Positions 33,038 to 44,321 of a stretch of 64,000 nucleotides of DNA are shown piece by piece (position 1 is the stretch's first letter; every line of letters starts with the position of its first letter). The position numbers and the translations under genes are program-made. The stretch is from assembly GCF_001424485.1 (NCBI RefSeq), contig NZ_LMQC01000019.1, forward strand, positions 496,001 through 560,000, read 5' to 3'. The DNA is from Modestobacter sp. Leaf380 (GTDB lineage Bacteria > Actinomycetota > Actinomycetes > Mycobacteriales > Geodermatophilaceae). The notes under the pieces were generated by a model. That model did no database searches, was not told where the DNA came from, and was given only the letters and a program-made list of their open reading frames with translations.

Positions 33038-33504
33038 GTGCCCACGACGTCCGAGCTCGAGCAGTCGCTGCGCGGGGTCGCCCTGCGCGTGACCCGCCCG
33101 CGCCTGGCCGTGCTCGCCGTCGTCCGGGAGAACCCGCACGCCAGCACCGACACCGTCATCCGGCGGGTCCGGGAGCAGCTGCCCGAGGTCTCCCACCAGG
33201 CCGTCTACGACGTCCTCAAGGTGCTGACCGGCTCCGGCCTGGTGCGGCGCATCGAGCCCTCCGGCTCGGTGGCCCGCTACGAGGCCCGCGTCGGGGACAA
33301 CCACCACCACGTCGTCTGCCGCTCCTGCGGCGTCATCGCCGACGTCGACTGCGCCGTCGGCGAGGCGCCCTGCCTGAGCCCCTCCCAGGACCACGGCTTC
33401 GTCATCGACGAGGCCGAGGTCATCTACTGGGGCCGGTGCCCCTCGTGCTCCGCCGCACCGATCGAACCGCTCCCGCTCGACCGTCCCGAAGAGAGAGGCA
33501 CTCC

Positions 33505-33508
<4 letters not shown>
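33038..33508 (+). CDS. furA: Fur-family peroxide regulator FurA
   Basis: A 156-aa metalloregulator. The winged helix is at about residues 15-75 with [21 protein letters not shown] and [12 protein letters not shown]. The metal-binding dimerisation domain has [12 protein letters not shown] and the closing CPSC pair. The central stretch [16 protein letters not shown] is nearly identical to mycobacterial FurA, which represses katG. Two adjacent GTG codons could start it; the second fits the predicted transcription start. Its stop overlaps katG. Confidence 0.92.
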
Positions 33509-35769
<2,261 letters not shown>

Positions 35770-35803
35770 CCGTCGGGTAAACCGCGGTTACCCAGCTCCA
35801 CCC

Positions 35804-35850
35804 ACGACGCCCGGGTCGGTCCTCACCAGGACCGGCCCGGGCGCCGTCGT
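35804..35850 (+). terminator. Hairpin downstream of katG
   Basis: Arms 35804-35823 and 35828-35850 form a long GC-rich stem with small bulges around a CACC loop, including CGGTCCT/AGGACCG and CCCGGG/CCCGGG. It lies about 35 bp after the katG stop and probably ends the furA-katG transcript. A further near-palindrome GGTAAACCGCGGTTACC precedes it. Confidence 0.65.
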
Positions 35851-35907
35851 GACCAGGGTCCCGCTGGGAACTGTCTGGCAGGCCTGTACGTACCGGCAGA
35901 CGGCGCC

Positions 35908-35926
35908 TAAGGTCAGCCTGCCCTCA
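35908..35926. promoter_or_regulatory. Putative IdeR/DtxR iron box upstream of efeUOB
   Basis: TAAGGTCAGCCTGCCCTCA matches 13 of 19 positions of the actinobacterial iron-box consensus TTAGGTTAGGCTAACCTAA. It lies 44 nt before the efeU start, where an operator for iron-dependent repression would be expected. The match was scored by eye. Confidence 0.55.
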
Positions 35927-35969
35927 GTCGGACCGGCCGGGGGCGTCGTCGTGCCAGGAGGTGTGTCCC

Positions 35970-36842
35970 GTGGGATCGGTGTTCTTCCCCAGCTACCTCA
36001 TCGGTCTGCGTGAGGGCCTGGAGATGGTCCTCATCGTCTCGGTCCTGGTCGCCTACCTGGTCAAGACCGGCCGTCGGCAGCACCTGCTCCCGGTCTGGGG
36101 CGGGGTCGCCGCGGCCGTGGTGCTGTCGGTCGGGTTCGGCGCCGCGCTGTCCTACGTGTCGACGACGGTGCTCGGCGGGCCCGGTCAGGAGCTCTTCGAC
36201 GCGATCACCTCGGTCATCGCCGTCGCGCTGGTGACCTGGATGGTCTTCTGGATGCGCCGCACCGCCCGGAAGCTGTCCGGTGAGCTGCGCGGCCGGCTCG
36301 ACGACGCCGTCGGCCTGGGGCTGGGCGCCGTCGTGGGCATCGCGTTCGCCTCGGTGGTCCGGGAGGGCCTGGAGACGACGCTGCTCTTCTTCGCCTCCGC
36401 GCAGGGCGCGGTCAGCTCCACCCCGCTGGTCGGCCTGCTCGCGGGCCTGGCCACCGCCGTCGTGCTGGGCTTCGCCCTCTACGCCGGTGCGGTGCGGATC
36501 AACCTGTCCCGGTTCTTCACCGTCTCGGGTGTGCTGCTGATCTTCATCGCGGCCGGGATCTTCAAGTACGGCGTGCACGACTTCCAGGAGGCCGGCGTGC
36601 TGCCCGGCCTCACCACCTACGCCTACGACGCCTCCGGCTGGCTGGACCCCGGCAGCTGGTGGGGCGCGGTCCTCGACGGCGTCTTCCACGTCTCGGCGCA
36701 GCCCACGGTGCTGGAGATGGTGGCCTACGTGGCCTACCTCGTGCCGGTGCTCGCCCTGTTCCTCCTGCCCGGCCGCTCGGCCGCCCAGGCACCCCGCACG
36801 ACCACCCCGGAGAGCACCCAGCATGTCGACGCCCCTGCGTAA
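35970..36842 (+). CDS. efeU: Ferrous/ferric iron permease EfeU (FTR1 family)
   Basis: A 290-aa integral membrane protein with about seven helices. Two REGLE iron-translocation motifs are present, in LREGLEMVL (near residue 13) and VREGLETTL (near residue 130). GTG was chosen over an in-frame GTG 9 nt earlier because AGGAGG lies 8 nt upstream. The last 20 nt overlap efeO. It imports iron with EfeO and EfeB. Confidence 0.92.
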   Translation: MGSVFFPSYLIGLREGLEMVLIVSVLVAYLVKTGRRQHLLPVWGGVAAAVVLSVGFGAALSYVSTTVLGGPGQELFDAITSVIAVALVTWMVFWMRRTARKLSGELRGRLDDAVGLGLGAVVGIAFASVVREGLETTLLFFASAQGAVSSTPLVGLLAGLATAVVLGFALYAGAVRINLSRFFTVSGVLLIFIAAGIFKYGVHDFQEAGVLPGLTTYAYDASGWLDPGSWWGAVLDGVFHVSAQPTVLEMVAYVAYLVPVLALFLLPGRSAAQAPRTTTPESTQHVDAPA

Positions 36843-37968
36843 CGCCCTCGCCGCGACCTCCCTCGCGACCCTCACCCTGCTCGCCGCCTGCGGCGGGGGG
36901 TCCACCGACTCCGGGTCCACGGCGGGGGAGGCCAGCGACGACATCGCCGTCGCCGCCAGCGACGACACCTGCGACGTCGCGACCAGCGAGCTCGAGGCCG
37001 GCACCCACCAGTTCACGGTGACCAACTCCGGCAGCAAGGTCACCGAGTTCTACGTCTACGCCGAGGGCGACCGGGTGATGGCCGAGGTCGAGAACATCGC
37101 CCCCGGGGTCGCCCGCGAGCTGCTCGTGGAGCTGCCCGCCGGGGACTACGAGACCGTCTGCAAGCCCGGCATGGTCGGCGACGGCATCCGCAACGCCCTG
37201 GTCGTGAGCGGCGAGGCCGCGCAGCTGTCCGAGGACGAGAACCTGCAGCAGGCCGGCGAGGACTACCAGCGCTACGTGCAGAGCCAGACCGGCGCCCTGC
37301 TGGAGCAGACCACCGCGTTCGTCGAGGCCGTCAAGGCCGGTGACGTCCCGGCCGCGCAGGCGCTGTTCCCGGTCGCCCGCACCTACTGGGAGCGGATCGA
37401 GCCGGTCGCCGAGAGCTTCGGTGACCTGGACCCGCTGATCGACGGCCGCGAGGGCGACCAGGCCGAGGGCGAGGACTTCACCGGCTTCCACCGCATCGAG
37501 CAGGCGCTGTGGGAGACCGGCGACGTCTCGGACATGGGCCCCTACGCCGACGACCTGCTGGCCAACGTGCAGGAGATCGTCGCCCGGGCCAACGAGGTCA
37601 CCCTGGACCCGCTGCAGCTGGCCAACGGCGCCAAGGCCCTGCTCGACGAGATCGCCACCGGCAAGATCACCGGCGAGGAGGACCGCTACTCGCACACCGA
37701 CCTGTGGGACTTCGCGGCCAACCTCGAGGGCTCCGAGGCCGCCGTCCAGGCGCTGCGTCCCTTCCTGGAGGAGGCCGACCCCGAGCTGGTGGGCGAGATC
37801 GACGAGCGCTTCGCCGCCACGGAGGCCGAGCTGGAGCAGTACCGTCAGGGTGACGGATGGGCGTTGCACGACACGCTCACCGAGGACCAGCTGCGCGGTC
37901 TCAGCGACAGCATCACCGCGCTGAGCGAGTCCGTGAGCCAGGTGGCGGCAGTCGTCGCCGACCAGTGA
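36823..37968 (+). CDS. efeO: Iron uptake lipoprotein EfeO (cupredoxin-imelysin)
   Basis: A 381-aa secreted lipoprotein with lipobox LLAAC (Cys near residue 23). An N-terminal cupredoxin-like domain (about 40-135) precedes a peptidase M75/imelysin domain with the metal-binding HRIEQALW (HxxE, near residue 224). EfeO delivers iron to the permease. ATG start inside the end of efeU. Confidence 0.92.
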   Translation: MSTPLRNALAATSLATLTLLAACGGGSTDSGSTAGEASDDIAVAASDDTCDVATSELEAGTHQFTVTNSGSKVTEFYVYAEGDRVMAEVENIAPGVARELLVELPAGDYETVCKPGMVGDGIRNALVVSGEAAQLSEDENLQQAGEDYQRYVQSQTGALLEQTTAFVEAVKAGDVPAAQALFPVARTYWERIEPVAESFGDLDPLIDGREGDQAEGEDFTGFHRIEQALWETGDVSDMGPYADDLLANVQEIVARANEVTLDPLQLANGAKALLDEIATGKITGEEDRYSHTDLWDFAANLEGSEAAVQALRPFLEEADPELVGEIDERFAATEAELEQYRQGDGWALHDTLTEDQLRGLSDSITALSESVSQVAAVVADQ

Positions 37969-38002
37969 CCCGACCGGTGAGTTGACGGGCAGAGGAGCAG
38001 TC

Positions 38003-39274
38003 GTGGGTGCCGAGCAGGGCGGGTTGTCCCGTCGACGGTTCTTCGGCGTCGCCGGCGCGGGCACCGCAGGGGTGCTCGCCGCCGGCGCGGCCGGCGGGGT
38101 GATCGGGCGGGCCACCGCCGACGAGCCGGCCGCCGCCGGTGCGGGCGTCACCGAGGCGGTGGCGTTCCAGGGCGCCCACCAGGCCGGGATCGTCACCCCG
38201 GCCCAGGACCGGCTGCACTTCGTGGCCTTCGACGTCCTCACCGACGACCGGGACGCCCTGGTCGAGGTGCTGCAGGCCTGGACCGCCGCCGCCCGGCGGA
38301 TGACCCAGGGCCAGGACGCCGGCCCCATCGGGGCCACCGCGGGCAGCGAGTACGCCCCGCCGGACGACACCGGCGAGGCCATCGACCTGCCCCCGGCCGG
38401 GCTCACCCTGACCGTCGGGTTCGGCCCCACCCTCTTCCGCACCGCCGAGGGCGTCGACCGCTTCGGCCTCGCGGACCGACAGCCCGCCGAGCTCACCGAG
38501 CTCCCCGCGTTCCCCGGCGACGCCCTCGACCCGGCGATCAGCGGCGGCGACGTCTGCGTGCAGGCCTGCGCCAACGACCCCCAGGTCGCGGTGCACGCCA
38601 TCCGCAACCTGTCCCGGCTGGCCGCCGGCGTGCTCGGCGTCCGCTGGTCGCAGCTCGGCTTCGGCCGGACGTCGTCCACCTCCTCGGCCCAGGCGACCCC
38701 GCGCAACCTGTTCGGCTTCAAGGACGGCACCGACAACCTCAAGGCCGAGCAGCCCGAGACCCTGGACCGGTTCGTCTGGGTGTCGGGGACCGGGTCCTGG
38801 ATGGACGGCGGCTCCTACCTGGTCAGCCGCCGCATCCGGATGCGGATCGAGCCCTGGGACACCTCCACGCTCATCGAGCAGGAGCAGACCATCGGCCGGA
38901 AGAAGGGCAGCGGCGCGCCGCTGGGCCAGCGCGGGGAGTTCGACCCGGTCGACTTCACCGCCCAGGTCGACGGCGAGTTCGCCGTCCCGGAGACCTCGCA
39001 CGTCTTCCTGGCCCACCCCACCAACTCGGGGACGGCGATCCTGCGCCGCGGCTACAGCTTCGTCGACGGCTCCGACGGCCTGGGCCGCCTCGACGCCGGG
39101 CTGTTCTTCATCTGCTACCAGTCGGCGCCGGAGACCGGGTTCGTCCAGGTGCAGCGCAACCTGCGGCTGGACGCGATGAACGAGTACGTCCAGCACACCT
39201 CCTCGGCGGTCTTCGCCTGCCCGCCGGGCGTCCAGGGCCCCGACGACTGGTGGGGGCGCGCGCTCTTCGGCTGA
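38003..39274 (+). CDS. efeB: Tat-exported DyP-type haem peroxidase EfeB
   Basis: A 423-aa protein with a twin-arginine signal (SRRRFFGVAGAGTAG, within the first 30 residues). The DyP domain has the diagnostic GFKDGTDN (GxxDG, near residue 240), and the remaining conserved segments FLAHPTNSG and ILRRGYSF match the EfeB branch. It oxidises substrates during ferrous iron import or haem iron release. The GTG, preceded by GAGGAG 6 nt upstream, is preferred to a TTG 21 nt earlier. Confidence 0.92.
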   Translation: MGAEQGGLSRRRFFGVAGAGTAGVLAAGAAGGVIGRATADEPAAAGAGVTEAVAFQGAHQAGIVTPAQDRLHFVAFDVLTDDRDALVEVLQAWTAAARRMTQGQDAGPIGATAGSEYAPPDDTGEAIDLPPAGLTLTVGFGPTLFRTAEGVDRFGLADRQPAELTELPAFPGDALDPAISGGDVCVQACANDPQVAVHAIRNLSRLAAGVLGVRWSQLGFGRTSSTSSAQATPRNLFGFKDGTDNLKAEQPETLDRFVWVSGTGSWMDGGSYLVSRRIRMRIEPWDTSTLIEQEQTIGRKKGSGAPLGQRGEFDPVDFTAQVDGEFAVPETSHVFLAHPTNSGTAILRRGYSFVDGSDGLGRLDAGLFFICYQSAPETGFVQVQRNLRLDAMNEYVQHTSSAVFACPPGVQGPDDWWGRALFG

Positions 39275-39317
39275 GCGGTCCGTCGACGTCCCCGGGGCCA
39301 CCGGGCACCATGGGCGG

Positions 39318-40898
39318 GTGGACCCAGCGACCCGCGTCTTCGGTGACCGGTACGAACTCCGGTCGCTGATCGCCACCGGCGGCATGGGCCGGGTCTGGCG
39401 GGCGCACGACCAGCGGCTGGGCCGCCCGGTCGCGGTCAAGGTGCTGCGCAGCGAGTACGCCGGGGACGAGGGGTTCCTGGCCCGCTTCCGCGCCGAGGCC
39501 CGGCACACCGCGCTGCTGCACCACCGCAACGTCGTCGCCGTCTTCGACTACGGCGAGACCGAGGCGACCGACGGCGAGCACCTGGCCTACCTGGTGATGG
39601 AGCTGGTCGTCGGGGAGTCCCTGGCCGACGTCGTCCGGCGGGAGGGGGCGCTGCCGGCCGACCAGGTGCTGGAGGTGGTCGCCCAGACCGCGGCCGGGTT
39701 GGCCGCCGCGCACGAGGTCGGCATCGTGCACCGCGACGTGAAGCCGGGCAACGTGCTGGTCCGCTACGACGGGTCGGTCGCGGTCACCGACTTCGGCATC
39801 GCCTGGTCTGCGGAGAGCGTCTCGCTGACCCTCACCGGCCAGGTCATCGGCACCGCGCACTACCTCTCGCCCGAGCAGGCCGAGGGCCGCGCGGCCACGC
39901 CGGCCAGCGACGTCTACGCCCTGGGCATGGTCGCCTACGAGCTGCTCGCCGGCCGCCGCGCCTTCGAGGGCGAGAGCTCTGTGGCGGTGGCGCTGAGCCA
40001 GATCCGGGACGAGCCGCCGGCGCTGCCGTCCTCGGTGCCCGCGCCGGTCCGCGACCTGGTGGCCGCGATGCTGGTGAAGGACCCGCACCGGCGGCTCGCC
40101 GACGGCGACGCCGTCGTCGCCGCGGTGGCCCGGGCCCGTGCGGGCGACCCCTCCACCGCCGGCACCGAGCTGCTGGACCTGGTGCCCCCGGCCGGGGTGA
40201 CGGCGCTGCTGGACCCGGGTCTGGTGTCGGGGGAGACCCCGCTGCCCGGCCACGGGCCCGGTGACGAGGGTCCCGATGACGAGGGTCCCGAGGACGCCGG
40301 GCCCGACGACGACGGGCCCCGTGGACGGCGCCGGCCGCTGCTGCTGGCCGGTGTCCTGGGCGCGCTGGTCCTGGTGGGGGTGGGCGTCGCGCTGCTGCTG
40401 GGCATCGGCCGGGACACCGAGGAGCCGGTGACCGCAGCCGGGCCGACCACCACGTCGGCGGCCCCCGCCGAGACCGAGCCGACGGTGACCCTGGACCCGG
40501 CGGCCTACGTGGGCCGGCCGCTGGCCGACGTGACCGCGGAGCTGACCGCGCTGGGTCTCACCGTCGTCTCCGTGGAGACGGCCGCGGGCGACGCGGCAGC
40601 GGGGGTCGTGGTCGAGGTGGCGCCCGCCGGGACGCCGCTGGCGCCCGGTGCCGAGGTCACCGTCACCCACACCGGTGAACCGGTGCCCGCACCGGCGACC
40701 ACGGTGGGCGCGCCCGCGCCGACCGTCGGCGAGCTGCCACTGCCCGCCCCCGAGCCCACCGTCGCCCCGGCCCCCACCCAGGACCGGCCCGGCGGCAGCG
40801 GGAACGGCGGTGGGAACGGGAACGGCGGGGGGAACGGGAACGGCGGTGGGAACGGCAACGGGAACGGCGGCGGTCGGGACGACGAGGACGACGACTGA
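39318..40898 (+). CDS. Ser/Thr protein kinase with one PASTA-like domain
   Basis: A 526-aa membrane kinase. The kinase domain (about residues 10-270) is complete: GGMGRVW, VAVKVL, HRDVKPGN, DFGIAW, GTAHYLSPEQ. An acidic linker leads to one transmembrane helix (near 338-360), then an extracellular PASTA-like domain (AYVGRPLADVTAELTALGL...) and a Pro-rich segment. The tail is a Gly/Asn repeat (GGGNGNGGGNGN). It is a paralogue of the PknA at the window start. CACCAT lies 6 nt before the GTG start, so it may be leaderless. Confidence 0.9.
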   Translation: MDPATRVFGDRYELRSLIATGGMGRVWRAHDQRLGRPVAVKVLRSEYAGDEGFLARFRAEARHTALLHHRNVVAVFDYGETEATDGEHLAYLVMELVVGESLADVVRREGALPADQVLEVVAQTAAGLAAAHEVGIVHRDVKPGNVLVRYDGSVAVTDFGIAWSAESVSLTLTGQVIGTAHYLSPEQAEGRAATPASDVYALGMVAYELLAGRRAFEGESSVAVALSQIRDEPPALPSSVPAPVRDLVAAMLVKDPHRRLADGDAVVAAVARARAGDPSTAGTELLDLVPPAGVTALLDPGLVSGETPLPGHGPGDEGPDDEGPEDAGPDDDGPRGRRRPLLLAGVLGALVLVGVGVALLLGIGRDTEEPVTAAGPTTTSAAPAETEPTVTLDPAAYVGRPLADVTAELTALGLTVVSVETAAGDAAAGVVVEVAPAGTPLAPGAEVTVTHTGEPVPAPATTVGAPAPTVGELPLPAPEPTVAPAPTQDRPGGSGNGGGNGNGGGNGNGGGNGNGNGGGRDDEDDD

Positions 40899-41028
40899 CC
40901 CGTCCCGTCGCGCCCCGGGCCCTGCTGGCGTGCCCCGGTCGTCGTTCTCCCCGGGAGTGTCGGTGACCCGGGCTAACCTCTGCGGGACCGCCCGGACCCG
41001 GGTCCGGGCGAGGCGAGGGGGTGGGACG

Positions 41029-43401
41029 GTGGCCGGCGCAGCAGCCGAGGTCGACTTCGAGGCCGTCTTCCGGGCCATCCCCACGCCCTACCTGGTGATG
41101 GACGCCGGTCTCACGATCGTCGACGCCAACCCCTCCTACCTCGCCACCACCGGGCGGGTCCGGGACGAGCTGGTCGGTCGGCACGTCTTCGACGCGTTCC
41201 CGGCCGGGCCCAGCGACTCCGAGGCCGACGGCGGTGTCAGCAAGGTGCAGGCCTCCTTCGAGCGGGCCCGCGACACCCGGGTCCCCGACGTGATGCCGCT
41301 GCAGGAGTACGCCATCCCCGACGGCAGGGGTGGGTTCTCCCAGCGCTTCTGGAGCCTGATAAGCACCCCGGTCCTCGACGCCGGGGGCACGTGCACCCAC
41401 GTGGTGCAGCGCGCCGAGGACGTCACCGACTACGTGCTGGAGCAGCGCCGGGCCCAGGCCGAGGGCCACTCCAGCGAGGACTGGCAGCGGCGGGTGCTGG
41501 AGGTCGAGTCCGACCTGTACGCCCGCGGTGTCGAGCTGACCGCGGCACGGGACGCCGAGGCGCTGAGCGCCAGCCGGCTGGCCGCGCTGAGCACCGTCGC
41601 GCTGCGGCTGGCCGGGGCCGAGACCGTCGACCAGCTGCTGGCCACCGTCACCGGTGAGGGCATGGCCGTCTTCGGCTCCCCCGGGGGCGCGGTAGCGGTC
41701 CGGGACGGCGACGTGCTGCGCTCGCTCATCTCCTCGGAGCTCGGTGGTGCGGCCACGCAGCGCACCTACGGCGAGGTCCCGCTCGACGGCCCGCTGCCGG
41801 TCAGCGTGGCCACCCGCACCGGGCAGCCGGTGCTGTTGGCCGACCGGGCGGCCTGCCTGGCGTTCACCCCGGAGATGGCCGGCGTCGTCGAGGCCACCGG
41901 TTCGGTCGCGTTCGCCAGCCTGCCGCTGGCCTCCGGCGGCCGGGTGACCGGGTGCCTCACCGTCTCCTGGGCGCAGCCGCGGACCTTCCTGCCCGCGGAG
42001 GTCGAGGTGCTCGTCGCGTTCGCGGCGCAGTGCGCGCAGGCGCTGGACCGGATCCAGACCCGCGAGGCCGAGCTGCGCAGCGCCCGCCGGCTGGCCACCA
42101 TCGCCGAGGTCGCCATCGCGCTGTCCCGCACCGAGGACGTCGTCGCGCTGACCCGCGTCGTCGTCGAGCAGGGACTGTCGGCGCTGGGTGCCGACGGTGG
42201 TGCCGTCGCGGTCCTGGACGAGGAGGAGCAGGAGCTCCGGCTGGCCATCACCGACGGGCTGGGCGAGGGCACCCAGGACCAGTACGGCGTGCTGCCGCTC
42301 GACGGCCCGCTGCCGGCCTGCGTGGCCGCCCGGGAGGGCCGCACGGTGGTGCTGCACGACGCCGCGGAGTCCCTCGCGTTCACCGCCGACATGGGCCCGG
42401 TCGTGGAGCAGACCGGGGCGCAGGCCTGGGTGGCACTGCCGCTGCGCACCGGCGGCCGCATCCGCGGCTCGCTCACCGTGGGGTGGGCGCACCCGCAGGC
42501 CTTCACCGCCGAGGAGTTCGAGGTCGTCACCGCCTTCGCCGCACAGTGCGCGCAGGCCCTGGACCGGGTGCTCACCCGGCAGGCCGAGCGGACCGCGCTG
42601 CGGGCGCTGGCCGGCACCGTCGAGGCGCTGCAGCGCAGCCTGCTGTCCGAGCCCCCGGAGCCCGACCACCTGCAGGTCTCCGTCCGCTACCTGCCGGCCG
42701 CGCGTCAGGCCCAGGTCGGCGGCGACTGGTACGACAGCTTCCTGCTCGGCGACGGCCGCACGGTGCTGGTCATCGGCGACGTCACCGGGCACGACTCCTA
42801 CGCCGCGGCCGCCATGGCCCAGGTGCGCAACGTGCTCCGCGGGGTCGCGCACAGCCGTGGCGGGACGCCGGCGGAGATCGTCACCGGCCTGGACCGCGCC
42901 ATGCGCGACCTGGACGTCGGCACGCTGGCCACCGCCGTGCTGGCGACGGTCGAGCAGACCCCGGACGACGCCGCCCGCGGGGAGCGGGTGCTGCGCTGGA
43001 CCAACGCCGGGCACCCCCCGCCGCTGCTGCTGCACCCCGACGGCCGGGTCGAGCTGCTGGAGGCCCGCCCCGACCTGCTGCTGGGCGTGGACCCGGAGCG
43101 GTCCCGCGGCGACCACGAGCGGGTGCTCGAGCCCGGGGCGACCGTGCTGCTCTACACCGACGGCCTGGTCGAGCGCCGCGGCGTCGCCATCGACGAGGGC
43201 ATCACCTGGCTGTCGGAGCTGCTGGCGGGGCTGCGCCACCTGCCGCTGGAGGACCTCTGCGACCGGGTGCTCGCCGAGCTGTCCGGCCGGGTCGACGACG
43301 ACGTGGCCCTGCTGGCCATCCGGGCGCACCCCGAGGACCAGCCGCGGCCCGCATCGGCCGGTCCCGAGCTGGTCCCTGTCGGGCACAGCGCACTCGTCTG
43401 A
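41029..43401 (+). CDS. PAS-GAF-GAF-SpoIIE Ser/Thr phosphatase
   Basis: A 790-aa cytoplasmic sensor-phosphatase: PAS domain (about residues 10-140), two tandem GAF domains (about 185-340 and 355-520) and a C-terminal SpoIIE/RsbU-type PP2C phosphatase (about 560-775). Phosphatase motifs: GGDWYDSF, VIGDVTGHD, TNAGHPPPLLL and LYTDGLVE. The two GAF units share YG-x-x-PLDGPLP and FAAQCAQALDR, indicating duplication. Such enzymes usually dephosphorylate anti-sigma-factor antagonists. GTG start with GAGGGGG upstream. Confidence 0.9.
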   Translation: MAGAAAEVDFEAVFRAIPTPYLVMDAGLTIVDANPSYLATTGRVRDELVGRHVFDAFPAGPSDSEADGGVSKVQASFERARDTRVPDVMPLQEYAIPDGRGGFSQRFWSLISTPVLDAGGTCTHVVQRAEDVTDYVLEQRRAQAEGHSSEDWQRRVLEVESDLYARGVELTAARDAEALSASRLAALSTVALRLAGAETVDQLLATVTGEGMAVFGSPGGAVAVRDGDVLRSLISSELGGAATQRTYGEVPLDGPLPVSVATRTGQPVLLADRAACLAFTPEMAGVVEATGSVAFASLPLASGGRVTGCLTVSWAQPRTFLPAEVEVLVAFAAQCAQALDRIQTREAELRSARRLATIAEVAIALSRTEDVVALTRVVVEQGLSALGADGGAVAVLDEEEQELRLAITDGLGEGTQDQYGVLPLDGPLPACVAAREGRTVVLHDAAESLAFTADMGPVVEQTGAQAWVALPLRTGGRIRGSLTVGWAHPQAFTAEEFEVVTAFAAQCAQALDRVLTRQAERTALRALAGTVEALQRSLLSEPPEPDHLQVSVRYLPAARQAQVGGDWYDSFLLGDGRTVLVIGDVTGHDSYAAAAMAQVRNVLRGVAHSRGGTPAEIVTGLDRAMRDLDVGTLATAVLATVEQTPDDAARGERVLRWTNAGHPPPLLLHPDGRVELLEARPDLLLGVDPERSRGDHERVLEPGATVLLYTDGLVERRGVAIDEGITWLSELLAGLRHLPLEDLCDRVLAELSGRVDDDVALLAIRAHPEDQPRPASAGPELVPVGHSALV

Positions 43402-43415
43402 CGCATGATCGCCGG

Positions 43416-44321
43416 GTGCCCGCACCCGTGCTGCCCGACCTGACCGACCGCACCGTGCTGGTGACCGGCGCGAACGCCGGGCTCGGCTACTGGGCCACCG
43501 AGCAGCTGGCCGCGCGCGGGGCGCGGGTGCTGCTGGCCTGCCGGTCGGCGTCCCGGGCCGCCGCGGCCGTGGCCGCCGTCCGGGAGCGGGTGCCGGGCGC
43601 CCGGCTGGACGTGCTGTCCCTCGACGTCGCCGACCTGGCCTCGGTCGCCGCCTGCGCGGCCGCCGTCGACGTCGGGCTGGACGCCGTGCTGTGCAACGCC
43701 GGGGTGACCGAGACCCGCGGTCGGCAGACCACCGCCGACGGGTTCGAGCTGATGATGGGCGGCAACGCGCTGGGGCACGTGGCGCTGGTCGCGGCCCTGC
43801 TGGACCGGTTGCGTCCCGGCGGCCGCGTGGTCACCGTCGGTTCCATCGCCCACCGGTGGTCGCCGCTGGACCCCGCCGACCTGCAGGCCGAGCGTGGGTT
43901 CCGGTCCTTCCGGCAGTACGGCCGGTCCAAGACCGCGGCCATGGCGTTCGCGTTCGAGCTGGACCGCCGGTTCCGGGCCGTCGGGCGCGATGCCCTGGCC
44001 CTGGCCGCCCACCCCGGCTTCGCGCTGGACTCGTCGACACCGCAGCGCAGCGGCGTCAACGAGGTCGCGGTGCCGCTGCGGGTGGTCGCGCAGCCGGCCC
44101 GGGCCTTCGCCCAGGGCAAGGACGCCGGCGCCTGGCCGCTGGTGCACGCCTGCGTCGGGGACGGCGTCCGCGGCGGGGAGTACTGGGGTCCCGGCGGCTG
44201 GCAGGAGATGACCGGCCGCCCGGCACCGAGCCGCGCCCGCGCCCACGTGCGCGACGAGGTCGCCGGGGCGCGGTTCGTGGCCGCCGCCGAGCGGGCCACC
44301 GGGGTGCGGCTAGGCCTCTGA
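43416..44321 (+). CDS. Short-chain dehydrogenase/reductase
   Basis: A 301-aa SDR. The nucleotide-binding TGANAGLG motif is near residue 17 and NAG at CNAGV near 95. A catalytic Ser is in VGSIAHRW and the YxxxK motif is YGRSK (near 168). It resembles the retinol-dehydrogenase/WWOX-like branch; substrate unknown. The GTG start is preceded by CATGAT 7 nt upstream, suggesting leaderless expression. Its end overlaps the convergent membrane-protein gene by 12 nt. Confidence 0.85.
   Translation: MPAPVLPDLTDRTVLVTGANAGLGYWATEQLAARGARVLLACRSASRAAAAVAAVRERVPGARLDVLSLDVADLASVAACAAAVDVGLDAVLCNAGVTETRGRQTTADGFELMMGGNALGHVALVAALLDRLRPGGRVVTVGSIAHRWSPLDPADLQAERGFRSFRQYGRSKTAAMAFAFELDRRFRAVGRDALALAAHPGFALDSSTPQRSGVNEVAVPLRVVAQPARAFAQGKDAGAWPLVHACVGDGVRGGEYWGPGGWQEMTGRPAPSRARAHVRDEVAGARFVAAAERATGVRLGL

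Noticed and set aside
35771-35800. GGTAAACCGCGGTTACC as a regulatory operator
   Set aside because: The symmetry needs a bulge and it lies next to the katG terminator, so it was mentioned only with the hairpin.
40663-43425. 920-codon minus-strand frame
   Set aside because: Antisense shadow of the kinase tail and phosphatase genes; composition biased and no domain recognised.
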